From Streptomyces zaomyceticus (GTDB lineage: Bacteria; Actinomycetota; Actinomycetes; Streptomycetales; Streptomycetaceae): DNA of 64,000 nt. Position numbers and translations under genes: made by a program. The stretch is from NCBI RefSeq assembly GCF_014656215.1, contig NZ_BNBZ01000011.1, positions 62,001 through 126,000 on the forward strand. The letters run 5' to 3'. The notes beneath the pieces are model-generated. The model searched no databases, was not told the origin of the DNA, and saw nothing but the letters and a program-made list of their open reading frames with translations. Each line of letters opens with the position of its first letter. The stretch's first letter is position 1. Shown piece after piece: positions 1 to 7,390 of the stretch.

Positions 1-1
1 C

Positions 2-613
2 GTCATGCGCTCCCGCCTCGCCGACGTCATCGGCCGCCTCGCCGCCCGCACCGGCCGCCCCACCACGGCCGTCTCCGCCGAGTGGTTCCTCCGCTACCTC
101 GACCAGGTCGTCCGCCCCGTTCTCTGGCTCGACGGACACGCCGGCATCGCCCTGGAGGCCCACCAGCAGAACACCCTGGTGCTCCTCGACCCCGACGGCT
201 GGCCGGTCGGCGGACGCTACCGGGACAACCAGGGCTACTACTTCCGCGAGTCCCACCGGAGCGAACTGGAGAGCCGTCTCCCCGGCATCGGTGCCGAAAG
301 CGACACCTTCGTCTCCGACCAGGTCACCGACGAGCGCTTCGCCTACTACCTCGGCATCAACAACGTCCTCGGCCTGATCGGCGCCTTCGGCGCCCAGCAC
401 CTCGCCGACGAGCGCGTCCTGCTCGCCGCCTTCCGCAGCTTCCTGACCTCCGCGACCAGCCTCGGCTCACCCCTGCCGCACCGCCTCCTGGAGGCCGCGA
501 CCCTCCGCAGCAAGGCCAACCTCCTCACCCGGCTGCACGGCATGGACGAACTCGTCGGCCCCGTCGACACCCAGTCCGTCTACGTCACCGTCACCAACCC
601 CCTCCGCACCTGA
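2..613 (+). CDS. IucA/IucC-family siderophore synthetase, C-terminal part (5' end outside window)
   Basis: The reading frame is open from the first base, so the gene starts outside the window and only about the last 203 residues are visible. They carry the C-terminal signature of NRPS-independent siderophore (NIS) synthetases: EAHQQNTLVLLD, then RDNQGYYF, and the helical FhuF-like tail. These enzymes adenylate a carboxylate such as citrate or succinate and condense it with an amine or hydroxyl group in the cytoplasm. The stop lies 55 bp before an acyltransferase gene and a second, complete NIS synthetase follows, so the three form one siderophore operon. The ATG at position 5 is internal and is not the start. 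The substrate cannot be read from this fragment. Confidence 0.85.
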   Translation, partial: VMRSRLADVIGRLAARTGRPTTAVSAEWFLRYLDQVVRPVLWLDGHAGIALEAHQQNTLVLLDPDGWPVGGRYRDNQGYYFRESHRSELESRLPGIGAESDTFVSDQVTDERFAYYLGINNVLGLIGAFGAQHLADERVLLAAFRSFLTSATSLGSPLPHRLLEAATLRSKANLLTRLHGMDELVGPVDTQSVYVTVTNPLRT

Positions 614-668
614 GGCCGCCTTTCAAGAACCCACGCCCCTGCCGCACCGCCGAGAGGAGAGCGACACC

Positions 669-1355
669 GTGTCACCCCACCGCCCACCGGCCGACCCGCC
701 CGGCGACGACACCCTCGACCTGAGGCTCGACGAGCTCGTCGCTCTCCTCGAAGGCGGCCACGCCGACGCCGAACTCCTCGACGGCGATCTCCTGGACTCC
801 GTCGGCTCCTGGGCCCCGGCCGACACCCCCGTCGGCGTCTTCCGGCTCGTCCCCGTCCGGCTCGAACGGGATCTGGCCCTCCTCACCCGGTGGATGAACG
901 ACCCCGCCGTGGCAGCCTTCTGGGAACTGTCCGGACCCGAGACCGTGACCGCAGAACACCTCCGCGCCCAGATCGAGGGAGACGGCCGGAGCGTGCCGTG
1001 CCTCGGCGTGCTCGACGCCATGCCCATGAGCTACTTCGAGATCTACCGCGCCGACCTCGACCCGCTCGCCCGGCACTACCCGGCGCGTCCCCACGACACC
1101 GGTATCCATCTGCTGATCGGAGGCGTCACCGACCGGGGGCGCGGCGTCGGCGCCACACTTCTGCGCGCCGTCGCCGATCTCGTCCTCGACCACCGTCCCC
1201 GCTGTACCCGCGTCGTCGCCGAACCCGACATCCGTAACACCCCCTCCGTCTCGGCCTTCCTCAGCGGCGGCTTCCGCTATGCGGCGGAAGTCGACCTCCC
1301 TGACAAACAAGCGGCGATCATGATGCGTGACCGCGCTCTCCGTCACGCTCTGTGA
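669..1355 (+). CDS. Siderophore-type GNAT acyltransferase (IucB/AlcB-like)
   Basis: The 228-residue protein has a GNAT fold of the type that acylates hydroxylamines or amines in hydroxamate siderophore pathways. Recognisable elements are MNDPAVAAFW (substrate side), YFEIYRADLDPL, the strand HDTGIHLLIGG followed by the acetyl-CoA loop RGRGVGATLL, and the late motif AEPDIRNTPS. All are typical of the IucB/DesC/AlcB acyltransferase family. The GTG start is set by GAGGAGAG about eight bases upstream. The gene sits between two IucA/IucC synthetases. The N-terminal 55 residues are acidic and not part of the GNAT core. The acyl donor (acetyl, succinyl or other) cannot be decided from sequence. Confidence 0.85.
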   Translation: MSPHRPPADPPGDDTLDLRLDELVALLEGGHADAELLDGDLLDSVGSWAPADTPVGVFRLVPVRLERDLALLTRWMNDPAVAAFWELSGPETVTAEHLRAQIEGDGRSVPCLGVLDAMPMSYFEIYRADLDPLARHYPARPHDTGIHLLIGGVTDRGRGVGATLLRAVADLVLDHRPRCTRVVAEPDIRNTPSVSAFLSGGFRYAAEVDLPDKQAAIMMRDRALRHAL

Positions 1356-1416
1356 ACAACCCTCTGCCTTCTATACACCGCTCGACCCACAGCGGTTCCC
1401 ACTTCGAGGAGTCCTC

Positions 1417-3345
1417 GTGTCGATGTCCCCTGCACCCCACGACTCCGCTCAGCCCGTACCTCCTGCCCAGCCCGCGTTTCCCGGCCCGTCCGCCACGGCC
1501 GAACCGGAACCTGCCCCCGAACTGCTCGCGCCCCCCGAGCTGACCGCCGCCGCCTGGACCCGCGCCTCTTCCCGCCTCCTCGCCAAAGCCCTCGCCGAGT
1601 TCGCCTATGAGGAGATCGTCGAACCCGCCCCCGTGGCGGACACGGACCTCGCGCCCACCGTCGGCCCCGCCGCAGCCGCCGCCGCGGACCTCGGGTCCGC
1701 CGCCGACTCGGCACCCGGTCTCCACGCACTGCGCCTGGACGACGGCACGACCCTCACGTTCCGTGCCCGGCGAGGCGCCTACGGCAGCTGGTACATCGCC
1801 GCCGACACCATCACCCACGAGGGCCGGCCCATGACCGATCCCCTCGACTTCCTGGTCCGGGCCCGGCGTCTCCTCCGGCTCGACGGCGCCACCCTCGGCC
1901 ACCTCATCCGCGAGCTCTCCGCCACCCTCGCCGCCGACGCCCGCCTCGACCACACGGCCCTCCCCGCCACCCGGCTCGCCGACCTCTCCTATGCGGAACT
2001 CGAAGGCCACCAGACGGGCCACCCCTGGCTCGTCCTCAACAAGGGCCGCATCGGCTTCTCCGCCACCGACGCCAGCCGCTGGGCGCCCGAAGCCCGTCGC
2101 GCGAGCCGGTTGCCATGGATCGCCGTCAGCAACCGCCTCGCCGCGTACCGAGGAGTGCCGGGCCTCGAAACACCCGATCGTCTCTACGCCCAGGAGCTCG
2201 ACCCCGAGGTCCACGCCGCCTTCCGTGCCGAACTGACCGCCCGCGGCCACGAACCCGACGGCTACCTCCTGCTGCCGGTCCACCCCTGGCAGTGGGACGA
2301 GGTGCTGCTCCCGCTCTACGCCCCCGCGGTGGCCGCCGGGACCGTCGTTCCGCTCCGCGCGGACCCGGACCTCCGGCTTCCGCAGCAGTCGGTCCGGACC
2401 TTCCTCAACACCAGCCGCCCCGACCGGCACACCGTCAAGCTCCCGCTGTCGGTGCTCAACACCCTTGTCTGGCGGGGCCTGCCCACCGAACGGACCCTCG
2501 CCGCGCCCGCCGTCACCGCCTGGGTGCACGGCCTGCGCGACGCCGACCCCTTCCTGCGGGACGAGTGCGGGGTGGTCCTCCTCGGCGAGGTCGCCTCCGT
2601 GACCGTCGAGCACCCCCTGTACGACCGGCTGCCCGAAGTCCCGTACCAGTACAAGGAACTCCTCGGCGCGATCTGGCGCGAGCCGCTGCGGCTGCCCCCG
2701 GGGGAACGGGCCCGTACCCTCGCCTCCCTGCTCCACACGGACGCCGAAGGGCGGGCGTTCGCCGCCGAGCTCGTGGAGCGCTCCGGACTCGCCCCCGTCG
2801 TCTGGCTCCAGCGCCTCTTCGCCGCCCTGCTGCCGCCCTTGCTGCACTTCCTCTACCGGTACGGCACGGTCTTCTCGCCGCACGGCGAGAACGCCATCGT
2901 CGTCTACGACGACCAGGACGTCCCCGTCCGTCTGGCGATCAAGGACTTCGTCGACGACGTGAACATCAGCGCCCAGCCGCTTCCCGAGCACGACACCCTG
3001 CCGGACGACGTGCGCGCCGTCCTGCTGACCGAGGAACCCGAGTTCCTCGTCCAGTTCATCCATTCGGGGCTCTTCGTCGGTGTCTTCCGCTATCTGGCGC
3101 CGCTCTGCGAGGAACAACTCGGTGTTCCCGAGCAGGACTTCTGGTCACTCGTCCGGGCCGAGATCCTTCGCCACCAGGCGCGATTCCCCGAGCTGAAGGA
3201 ACGGTTCGAGCTCTTCGACCTCCTCACTCCACGGATCGAGCGGCTCTGCCTCAACCGCAACCGTCTGCACCTGGACGGTTACCGGGACCGGCCCGAGCGC
3301 CCTCATGCGGCCGTACACGGAACCGTCCCCAACCCGCTCGCGTGA
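1417..3345 (+). CDS. IucA/IucC-family siderophore synthetase (complete)
   Basis: This 642-residue NIS synthetase matches the usual family length. After a Pro/Ala-rich N-terminus it carries HPWQW (about residue 289), the nucleotide-binding segment around KLPLSVLNT (about 341), SPHGENAIVV (about 489) and IKDFVDDV (about 509), then the C-terminal FhuF-like helical part. It should form an amide or ester bond between a carboxylate and an amine or hydroxamate unit during siderophore assembly in the cytoplasm. The GTG start is chosen because GAGGAG ends five bases before it; an ATG two codons later is the alternative. With the partial synthetase and the acyltransferase upstream it suggests a two-synthetase pathway rather than the single-synthetase desferrioxamine type. 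No iron box was found inside the visible part; the operon promoter lies outside. Confidence 0.88.
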   Translation: MSMSPAPHDSAQPVPPAQPAFPGPSATAEPEPAPELLAPPELTAAAWTRASSRLLAKALAEFAYEEIVEPAPVADTDLAPTVGPAAAAAADLGSAADSAPGLHALRLDDGTTLTFRARRGAYGSWYIAADTITHEGRPMTDPLDFLVRARRLLRLDGATLGHLIRELSATLAADARLDHTALPATRLADLSYAELEGHQTGHPWLVLNKGRIGFSATDASRWAPEARRASRLPWIAVSNRLAAYRGVPGLETPDRLYAQELDPEVHAAFRAELTARGHEPDGYLLLPVHPWQWDEVLLPLYAPAVAAGTVVPLRADPDLRLPQQSVRTFLNTSRPDRHTVKLPLSVLNTLVWRGLPTERTLAAPAVTAWVHGLRDADPFLRDECGVVLLGEVASVTVEHPLYDRLPEVPYQYKELLGAIWREPLRLPPGERARTLASLLHTDAEGRAFAAELVERSGLAPVVWLQRLFAALLPPLLHFLYRYGTVFSPHGENAIVVYDDQDVPVRLAIKDFVDDVNISAQPLPEHDTLPDDVRAVLLTEEPEFLVQFIHSGLFVGVFRYLAPLCEEQLGVPEQDFWSLVRAEILRHQARFPELKERFELFDLLTPRIERLCLNRNRLHLDGYRDRPERPHAAVHGTVPNPLA

Positions 3346-3380
3346 TCCGCGCGCGTGCCCTGACTGTCGGTGGCGCCCCT

Positions 3381-3386
3381 TAGGCT
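3381..3386 (+). promoter_or_regulatory. Candidate -10 box of a leaderless helicase transcript
   Basis: TAGGCT ends nine bases before the ATG at 3396, so transcription should begin at or next to the start codon. There is no Shine-Dalgarno sequence. The -35 is weak (CTGACT about 15 bases upstream). Confidence 0.5.
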
Positions 3387-3395
3387 AGACCAGCT

Positions 3396-5369
3396 ATGAC
3401 GAAGCCATCCCTCCCCGACCTCCTCCACGCCGCCGTCTCCGCCGTCGGCGGCACGGAGCGACCCGGCCAGGTCACCATGGCCGAGGCCGTGGCCGAGGCC
3501 ATCGACGACAACTCCCACCTTCTCGTCCAGGCCGGTACCGGCACGGGCAAGTCGCTCGGCTACCTGGTGCCCGCGCTGGCCCAGGGGGAGCGGGTGGTGG
3601 TGGCCACGGCCACCCTGGCGCTGCAGCGCCAGCTCGTCGAGCGCGACCTTCCGCGGACGGTCGACGCACTGCATCCGCAGCTGCGTCGCCGCCCGCAGTT
3701 CGCCATGCTCAAGGGCAGGTCGAACTATCTCTGTCTGCACCGGCTCCACGAGGGCGTCCCGCAGGACGAGGAGGACGGCCTCTTCGACCCCTTCGAGGCC
3801 GCCGCGCCCACCAGCAAGCTGGGCCAGGACCTGATGCGGCTCCGGGACTGGTCGGACGAGACGGAGACCGGGGACCGGGACGACCTGACGCCGGGTGTCT
3901 CCGACAAGGCCTGGGCCCAGGTCTCGGTCTCCTCCCGGGAGTGTCTCGGCGCGAGCAAGTGCGCGTACGGGGCGGAGTGCTTCGCCGAGGCGGCCCGTGA
4001 GCGGGCGAAGCTCGCCGATGTCGTCGTCACCAACCACGCGCTGCTCGCCATCGACGCCATCGAGGGCGCCCCGGTGCTGCCGCAGCACGAGGTGCTGATC
4101 GTCGACGAGGCCCACGAGCTGGTCTCCCGGGTCACCGGGGTCGCCACCGGCGAGCTCACCCCCGGCCAGGTCAACCGCGCCGTGCGCCGGTCGGCGAAGC
4201 TGGTCGACGAGAAGGTCGCGGACCAGCTCCAGACCGCCGCCGAGGGCTTCGAGCGGGTCATGGAGCTGGCTCTGCCGGGGCGCCTGGAGGAGATCCCGGA
4301 GGACCTCGCGTACGCCCTGATGGCGCTGCGGGACGCGGCCCGCGCGGTGATCACGGCCCTGGGTTCGACCCGGGACCGGTCCGTGCAGGACGAGGACGCC
4401 GTGCGCAAGCAGGCCATGGCCTTCGTGGAGAACGTCCACGGTGTCGCGGAGCGGATCACCCAGGGGTCGGAGTACGACGTCGTCTGGTACGAGCGGCATG
4501 ACCGTTTCGGTGCCTCGGTGCGGGTCGCGCCGCTCAGTGTCTCGGGCCTGCTGCGGGAGAAGCTGTTCACGGAGCGTTCCGTTGTCCTGGCCTCGGCCAC
4601 GCTCAAGCTGGGCGGCGATTTCAACGGCGTCGGCGCCTCGCTGGGGCTGGCTCCCGAGGGCACCACGGGCGACGACCTGCCGGTCTGGAAGGGGATCGAC
4701 GTCGGTTCCCCGTTCGACTACCCCAAGCAGGGCATTCTCTATGTCGCCAAGCACCTCTCCCGCCCCGCGCGGGACGGGGACCGGGGCGACATGCTCGACG
4801 AGCTGACCGAGCTGATGCAGTCGGCCGGCGGGCGGACCCTCGGTCTGTTCTCCTCCATGCGTGCGGCGCAGCAGGCCGCGGAGGAGCTGCGGACCCGGGT
4901 TCCGGAGCTGCCGATCCTGCTCCAGGGCGAGGACACGCTGGGTGAGCTGATCAAGAACTTCGCGGCCGATCCCCGGACCTGTCTTTTCGGCACGCTGTCG
5001 CTCTGGCAGGGCGTGGACGTCCCCGGGGCCAGCTGCCAGCTGGTCGTCATGGACAAGATCCCGTTCCCGCGCCCGGACGATCCGCTGATGAGTGCCCGGC
5101 AGAAGGCCGTGGAGGAGGCCGGGGGCAATGGCTTCATGGCGGTCGCGGCGACCCACGCCGCCCTGCTGATGGCTCAGGGCGCCGGGCGACTGGTGCGGGC
5201 CACGGGTGACCGGGGCGTCGTGGCGGTTCTCGACCCCCGACTGGCCACGGCCCGGTACGGCAGCTATCTGAAGGCCTCACTGCCCGATTTCTGGTACACG
5301 ACCGACCGCAACCAGGTGCGGAAGTCGCTCGCCGCCATCGACGCCGCGTCGAAGGCGGCGGGTTCCTGA
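3396..5369 (+). CDS. ATP-dependent DNA helicase, DinG/XPD-type with Fe-S cysteines
   Basis: The 657-residue superfamily 2 helicase has Walker A QAGTGTGKS (residues 45-53), DEAH at 237-240 and C-terminal helicase motifs including TLSLWQGVDVPG and a final QGAGRLVR. Four cysteines at 113, 183, 189 and 195 lie between motifs I and II. This is the pattern that binds the 4Fe-4S cluster in the XPD/DinG family, which unwinds DNA 5' to 3' and clears R-loops and D-loops. It is convergent with lexA, separated by two hairpins. The start is the ATG directly after a TAGGCT -10 box, so it is probably leaderless. SOS control is common for dinG in enterics, but no LexA box is visible here. Confidence 0.88.
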   Translation: MTKPSLPDLLHAAVSAVGGTERPGQVTMAEAVAEAIDDNSHLLVQAGTGTGKSLGYLVPALAQGERVVVATATLALQRQLVERDLPRTVDALHPQLRRRPQFAMLKGRSNYLCLHRLHEGVPQDEEDGLFDPFEAAAPTSKLGQDLMRLRDWSDETETGDRDDLTPGVSDKAWAQVSVSSRECLGASKCAYGAECFAEAARERAKLADVVVTNHALLAIDAIEGAPVLPQHEVLIVDEAHELVSRVTGVATGELTPGQVNRAVRRSAKLVDEKVADQLQTAAEGFERVMELALPGRLEEIPEDLAYALMALRDAARAVITALGSTRDRSVQDEDAVRKQAMAFVENVHGVAERITQGSEYDVVWYERHDRFGASVRVAPLSVSGLLREKLFTERSVVLASATLKLGGDFNGVGASLGLAPEGTTGDDLPVWKGIDVGSPFDYPKQGILYVAKHLSRPARDGDRGDMLDELTELMQSAGGRTLGLFSSMRAAQQAAEELRTRVPELPILLQGEDTLGELIKNFAADPRTCLFGTLSLWQGVDVPGASCQLVVMDKIPFPRPDDPLMSARQKAVEEAGGNGFMAVAATHAALLMAQGAGRLVRATGDRGVVAVLDPRLATARYGSYLKASLPDFWYTTDRNQVRKSLAAIDAASKAAGS

Positions 5370-5383
5370 GGCTCATGCCCGAC

Positions 5384-5458
5384 GGAGCCCCGGTGTGTGC
5401 CGGGGCTCCCTTCGGACACGGCAGGGCCCCGGGACCGGCGCAGTGGGTCCCGGGGCCC
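5384..5458. terminator. Two tandem hairpins between convergent helicase gene and lexA
   Basis: The first hairpin has perfect 10-bp arms (GGAGCCCCGG at 5384-5393, partner 5400-5409) with a 6-base loop. The second has perfect 13-bp arms (5424-5436 and 5446-5458) with a 9-base loop. Both lie between the two stop codons and can end transcription from either side. There is no U-tract, as is usual in Streptomyces. Confidence 0.75.
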
Positions 5459-5479
5459 GGTCAGAGCCGGCGAGGTGTG

Positions 5480-6268
5480 TCACACCCGCCGAAGCACCGC
5501 CACGACCTTGCCGAGGATGGTCGCCTCGTCGCCGGGGATCGGCTGGTACGCCGCGTTGTGCGGGAGGAGCCAGACATGGCCGTCCTCGCGCTTGAAGCGC
5601 TTGACCGTCGCCTCGCCGTCCAGCATGGCCGCGACGATGTCGCCGTTCTCGGCGACGGGCTGGCGGCGGACGGTGACCCAGTCGCCGTCGCAGATGGCGG
5701 CCTCGATCATCGAGTCGCCGACGACCTTGAGGACGAACAGCTCGCCGTCGCCGACCAGCTGCCGGGGGAGGGGGAAGACGTCCTCGACGGACTCCTCGGC
5801 GAGGATCGGGCCGCCGGCCGCGATCCGGCCGACCAGGGGCACGTACGACGCGGCGGGCTTGCCCGTGGTGTCGGTCGGCTGAGTGCTCGGCTGGTCGGAG
5901 CCGCGCACCTCGTACGCCCGGGGGCGGTGCGGGTCGCGACGGAGGAAGCCCTTGCGCTCGAGCGCCATGAGCTGGTGCGCCACCGAAGAGGTGCTGGAGA
6001 GGCCGACCGCCTGCCCGATCTCACGCATCGACGGCGGGTAGCCGCGCCGCTGGACGGAGTCGCGGATGACCTCGATGACCCTGCGCTGCCGGTCGGTGAG
6101 ACCGGAACTGTCGGCTCGGATGCCCGGAGGTCGCCCGGGGAGGGCGCGGGCGGGCCGCCCGGGGTCCTCGCCGTTCATGCTTGTGTCGTTCATGGCGTGC
6201 ACCGGCTCGAGTCGGCCCTGGGAGCGGTCCTGGGCGGTGATGGTGGCACTGTCTGCGGTGGTGGTCAC
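5480..6268 (-). CDS. lexA: LexA, SOS-response repressor
   Basis: This 262-residue repressor has an N-terminal winged helix (about residues 56-122, with SMREIGQAVGLSSTSSV as the recognition region) and a C-terminal S24 peptidase domain. The self-cleavage site is Ala151-Gly152 in GRIAAGGPI, with catalytic Ser186 (VVGDSMIE) and Lys223 (ATVKRFK). RecA-stimulated autocleavage releases repression of DNA-damage genes. The GTG start at 6268 follows GAGAGGGG at a suitable distance; an extension to 6385 is open but would run through the operator and has no ribosome site. A LexA box lies about 66 bp upstream, so the gene is self-repressed. The roughly 55-residue N-terminal extension before the helix-turn-helix is typical of Streptomyces LexA. 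Confidence 0.96.
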   Translation of the reverse strand: MTTTADSATITAQDRSQGRLEPVHAMNDTSMNGEDPGRPARALPGRPPGIRADSSGLTDRQRRVIEVIRDSVQRRGYPPSMREIGQAVGLSSTSSVAHQLMALERKGFLRRDPHRPRAYEVRGSDQPSTQPTDTTGKPAASYVPLVGRIAAGGPILAEESVEDVFPLPRQLVGDGELFVLKVVGDSMIEAAICDGDWVTVRRQPVAENGDIVAAMLDGEATVKRFKREDGHVWLLPHNAAYQPIPGDEATILGKVVAVLRRV

Positions 6269-6333
6269 GTCGTCGGCCCCTCTCGAATGGCATCCCTCGC
6301 TGGCACAACGGTAGTGGCTTTCGAAAGGTTGCG

Positions 6334-6349
6334 CCAAACACACGTTCGA
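6334..6349 (-). promoter_or_regulatory. LexA (SOS) box upstream of lexA
   Basis: Read on the minus strand the site is TCGAACGTGTGTTTGG, which matches the Gram-positive/actinobacterial SOS box CGAAC-N4-GTTCG at nine of ten fixed positions. It sits 66-81 bp upstream of the lexA GTG. Confidence 0.85.
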
Positions 6350-6550
6350 GTGAAAATTCGCAGATTGCCTTACGCCTGTGCACATGCGGGTGTATGAGCA
6401 CTCTCACGCCGCCGTCCCGATTCGGTCGTCACGGTAGCCTTCGCCGATGGGCCGCGAGTGTCCGGTGCGCCCTCCCAGTGTCGCACCCCGAGGGGCGGAA
6501 TCCCGGGAGCCTGCGCGCTGCGACACGCAGGGGGCCCGGAAGCGCCCCCA

Positions 6551-6566
6551 ACCCAAGATCTAGTGG
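6551..6566 (+). promoter_or_regulatory. NrdR box 1
   Basis: ACCCAAGATCTAGTGG agrees with the 16-bp NrdR box consensus (acaCwAtATaTwGtgt) at most conserved positions. NrdR with bound nucleotide represses ribonucleotide reductase genes, here its own operon with nrdJ. Confidence 0.75.
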
Positions 6567-6581
6567 TTGGATGGCATTGGC

Positions 6582-6597
6582 CACCCAGGGGTAGTGG
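6582..6597 (+). promoter_or_regulatory. NrdR box 2
   Basis: CACCCAGGGGTAGTGG shares the CxAG and TAGTGG halves with box 1 and starts exactly 31 bp after it, three helical turns. That is the paired arrangement known for NrdR operators. It is weaker in the centre than box 1. Confidence 0.65.
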
Positions 6598-6707
6598 TCC
6601 TCGGTCTGCCGGGGCCGCTCACATCGCCTATGCTGGTGGTCGCTTCGCAGGGCCTCGAGGGGTCGTGCGAGGTTCACCAGTCGTGCCGTGAGGGAGGGTC
6701 GGAACCA

Positions 6708-7217
6708 ATGCACTGCCCCTTCTGCAGGCACCCCGACAGCCGTGTTGTCGACAGTCGCACCACCGACGACGGGACGTCGATCCGACGCCGTCGCCAGTGC
6801 CCCGACTGCTCCCGTCGTTTCACGACGGTGGAGACGTGTTCGCTCATGGTCGTGAAGCGGTCCGGTGTCACGGAGCCCTTCAGCCGCACCAAGGTCATCT
6901 CCGGGGTGCGCAAGGCGTGCCAGGGGCGACCGGTCACCGAGGACGCCCTCGCCAAGCTCGGCCAGCGGGTCGAGGAGGCGGTGCGCGCCACCGGCAGCGC
7001 CGAGCTGACCACCCACGACGTGGGTCTGGCCATCCTCGGCCCGTTGCAGGAGCTCGACGTCGTCGCGTACCTGCGCTTCGCGTCCGTGTACAAGGCTTTC
7101 GACAGCCTCGAAGACTTCGAGGCCGCCATCGTGGAACTCCGCGTGCGGCCTCCCGGTGAGAACCGCGGTACCGGTGCGGCCCCCGAGGTCCCCGTTCCCG
7201 CCACCGCCGCCGACTGA
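6708..7217 (+). CDS. nrdR: NrdR, transcriptional repressor of ribonucleotide reductase genes
   Basis: At 169 residues it has the normal NrdR size. The N-terminal zinc ribbon uses Cys3, Cys6, Cys31 and Cys34 (HCPFC and QCPDC). An ATP-cone follows (about residues 46-136, starting VVKRSGVTEPF), which senses ATP/dATP. The zinc ribbon contacts DNA and dATP binding favours repression of ribonucleotide reductase operons. The ATG is preceded by AGGGAGGG about nine bases away; the open frame reaches further upstream but has no reason to be translated there. Two NrdR boxes upstream and nrdJ 173 bp downstream indicate an autoregulated nrdR-nrdJ operon. The last about 25 residues are a Pro/Ala/Val tail. 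Confidence 0.96.
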   Translation: MHCPFCRHPDSRVVDSRTTDDGTSIRRRRQCPDCSRRFTTVETCSLMVVKRSGVTEPFSRTKVISGVRKACQGRPVTEDALAKLGQRVEEAVRATGSAELTTHDVGLAILGPLQELDVVAYLRFASVYKAFDSLEDFEAAIVELRVRPPGENRGTGAAPEVPVPATAAD

Positions 7218-7390
7218 CTGGCGGTCCGGGCCCGCAGTGCCCGGCGACCGGCCGCCGCGAGCGGCCCGGCAGACGTGCCCCGAGCGACCCCTGTGTCGTT
7301 CGTGGCAGCAGTACAGAACGACGTACAGAAGACGGTGCCCTGGGACTATCTGGGCGCCAAAGTGTGTTTTGCCCGTATATGGGAGGCGGC

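Larger units (their letters stand above)
6269..6707. other. Divergent intergenic region lexA / nrdR
   Basis: This 439-bp gap holds the control regions of both genes: the LexA box near lexA, two NrdR boxes near nrdR, and a candidate nrdR -10 (TATGCT, 6629-6634). A run of strong ribosome-site sequence (AGGGAGG, 6691-6697) precedes nrdR. Nothing in it looks like a gene. Confidence 0.7.

Noticed and set aside
7218..7390. Cobalamin riboswitch before nrdJ
   Set aside because: No B12-box sequence or matching fold was found; only a 7-bp inverted repeat GTCGTTC/GAACGAC is present.
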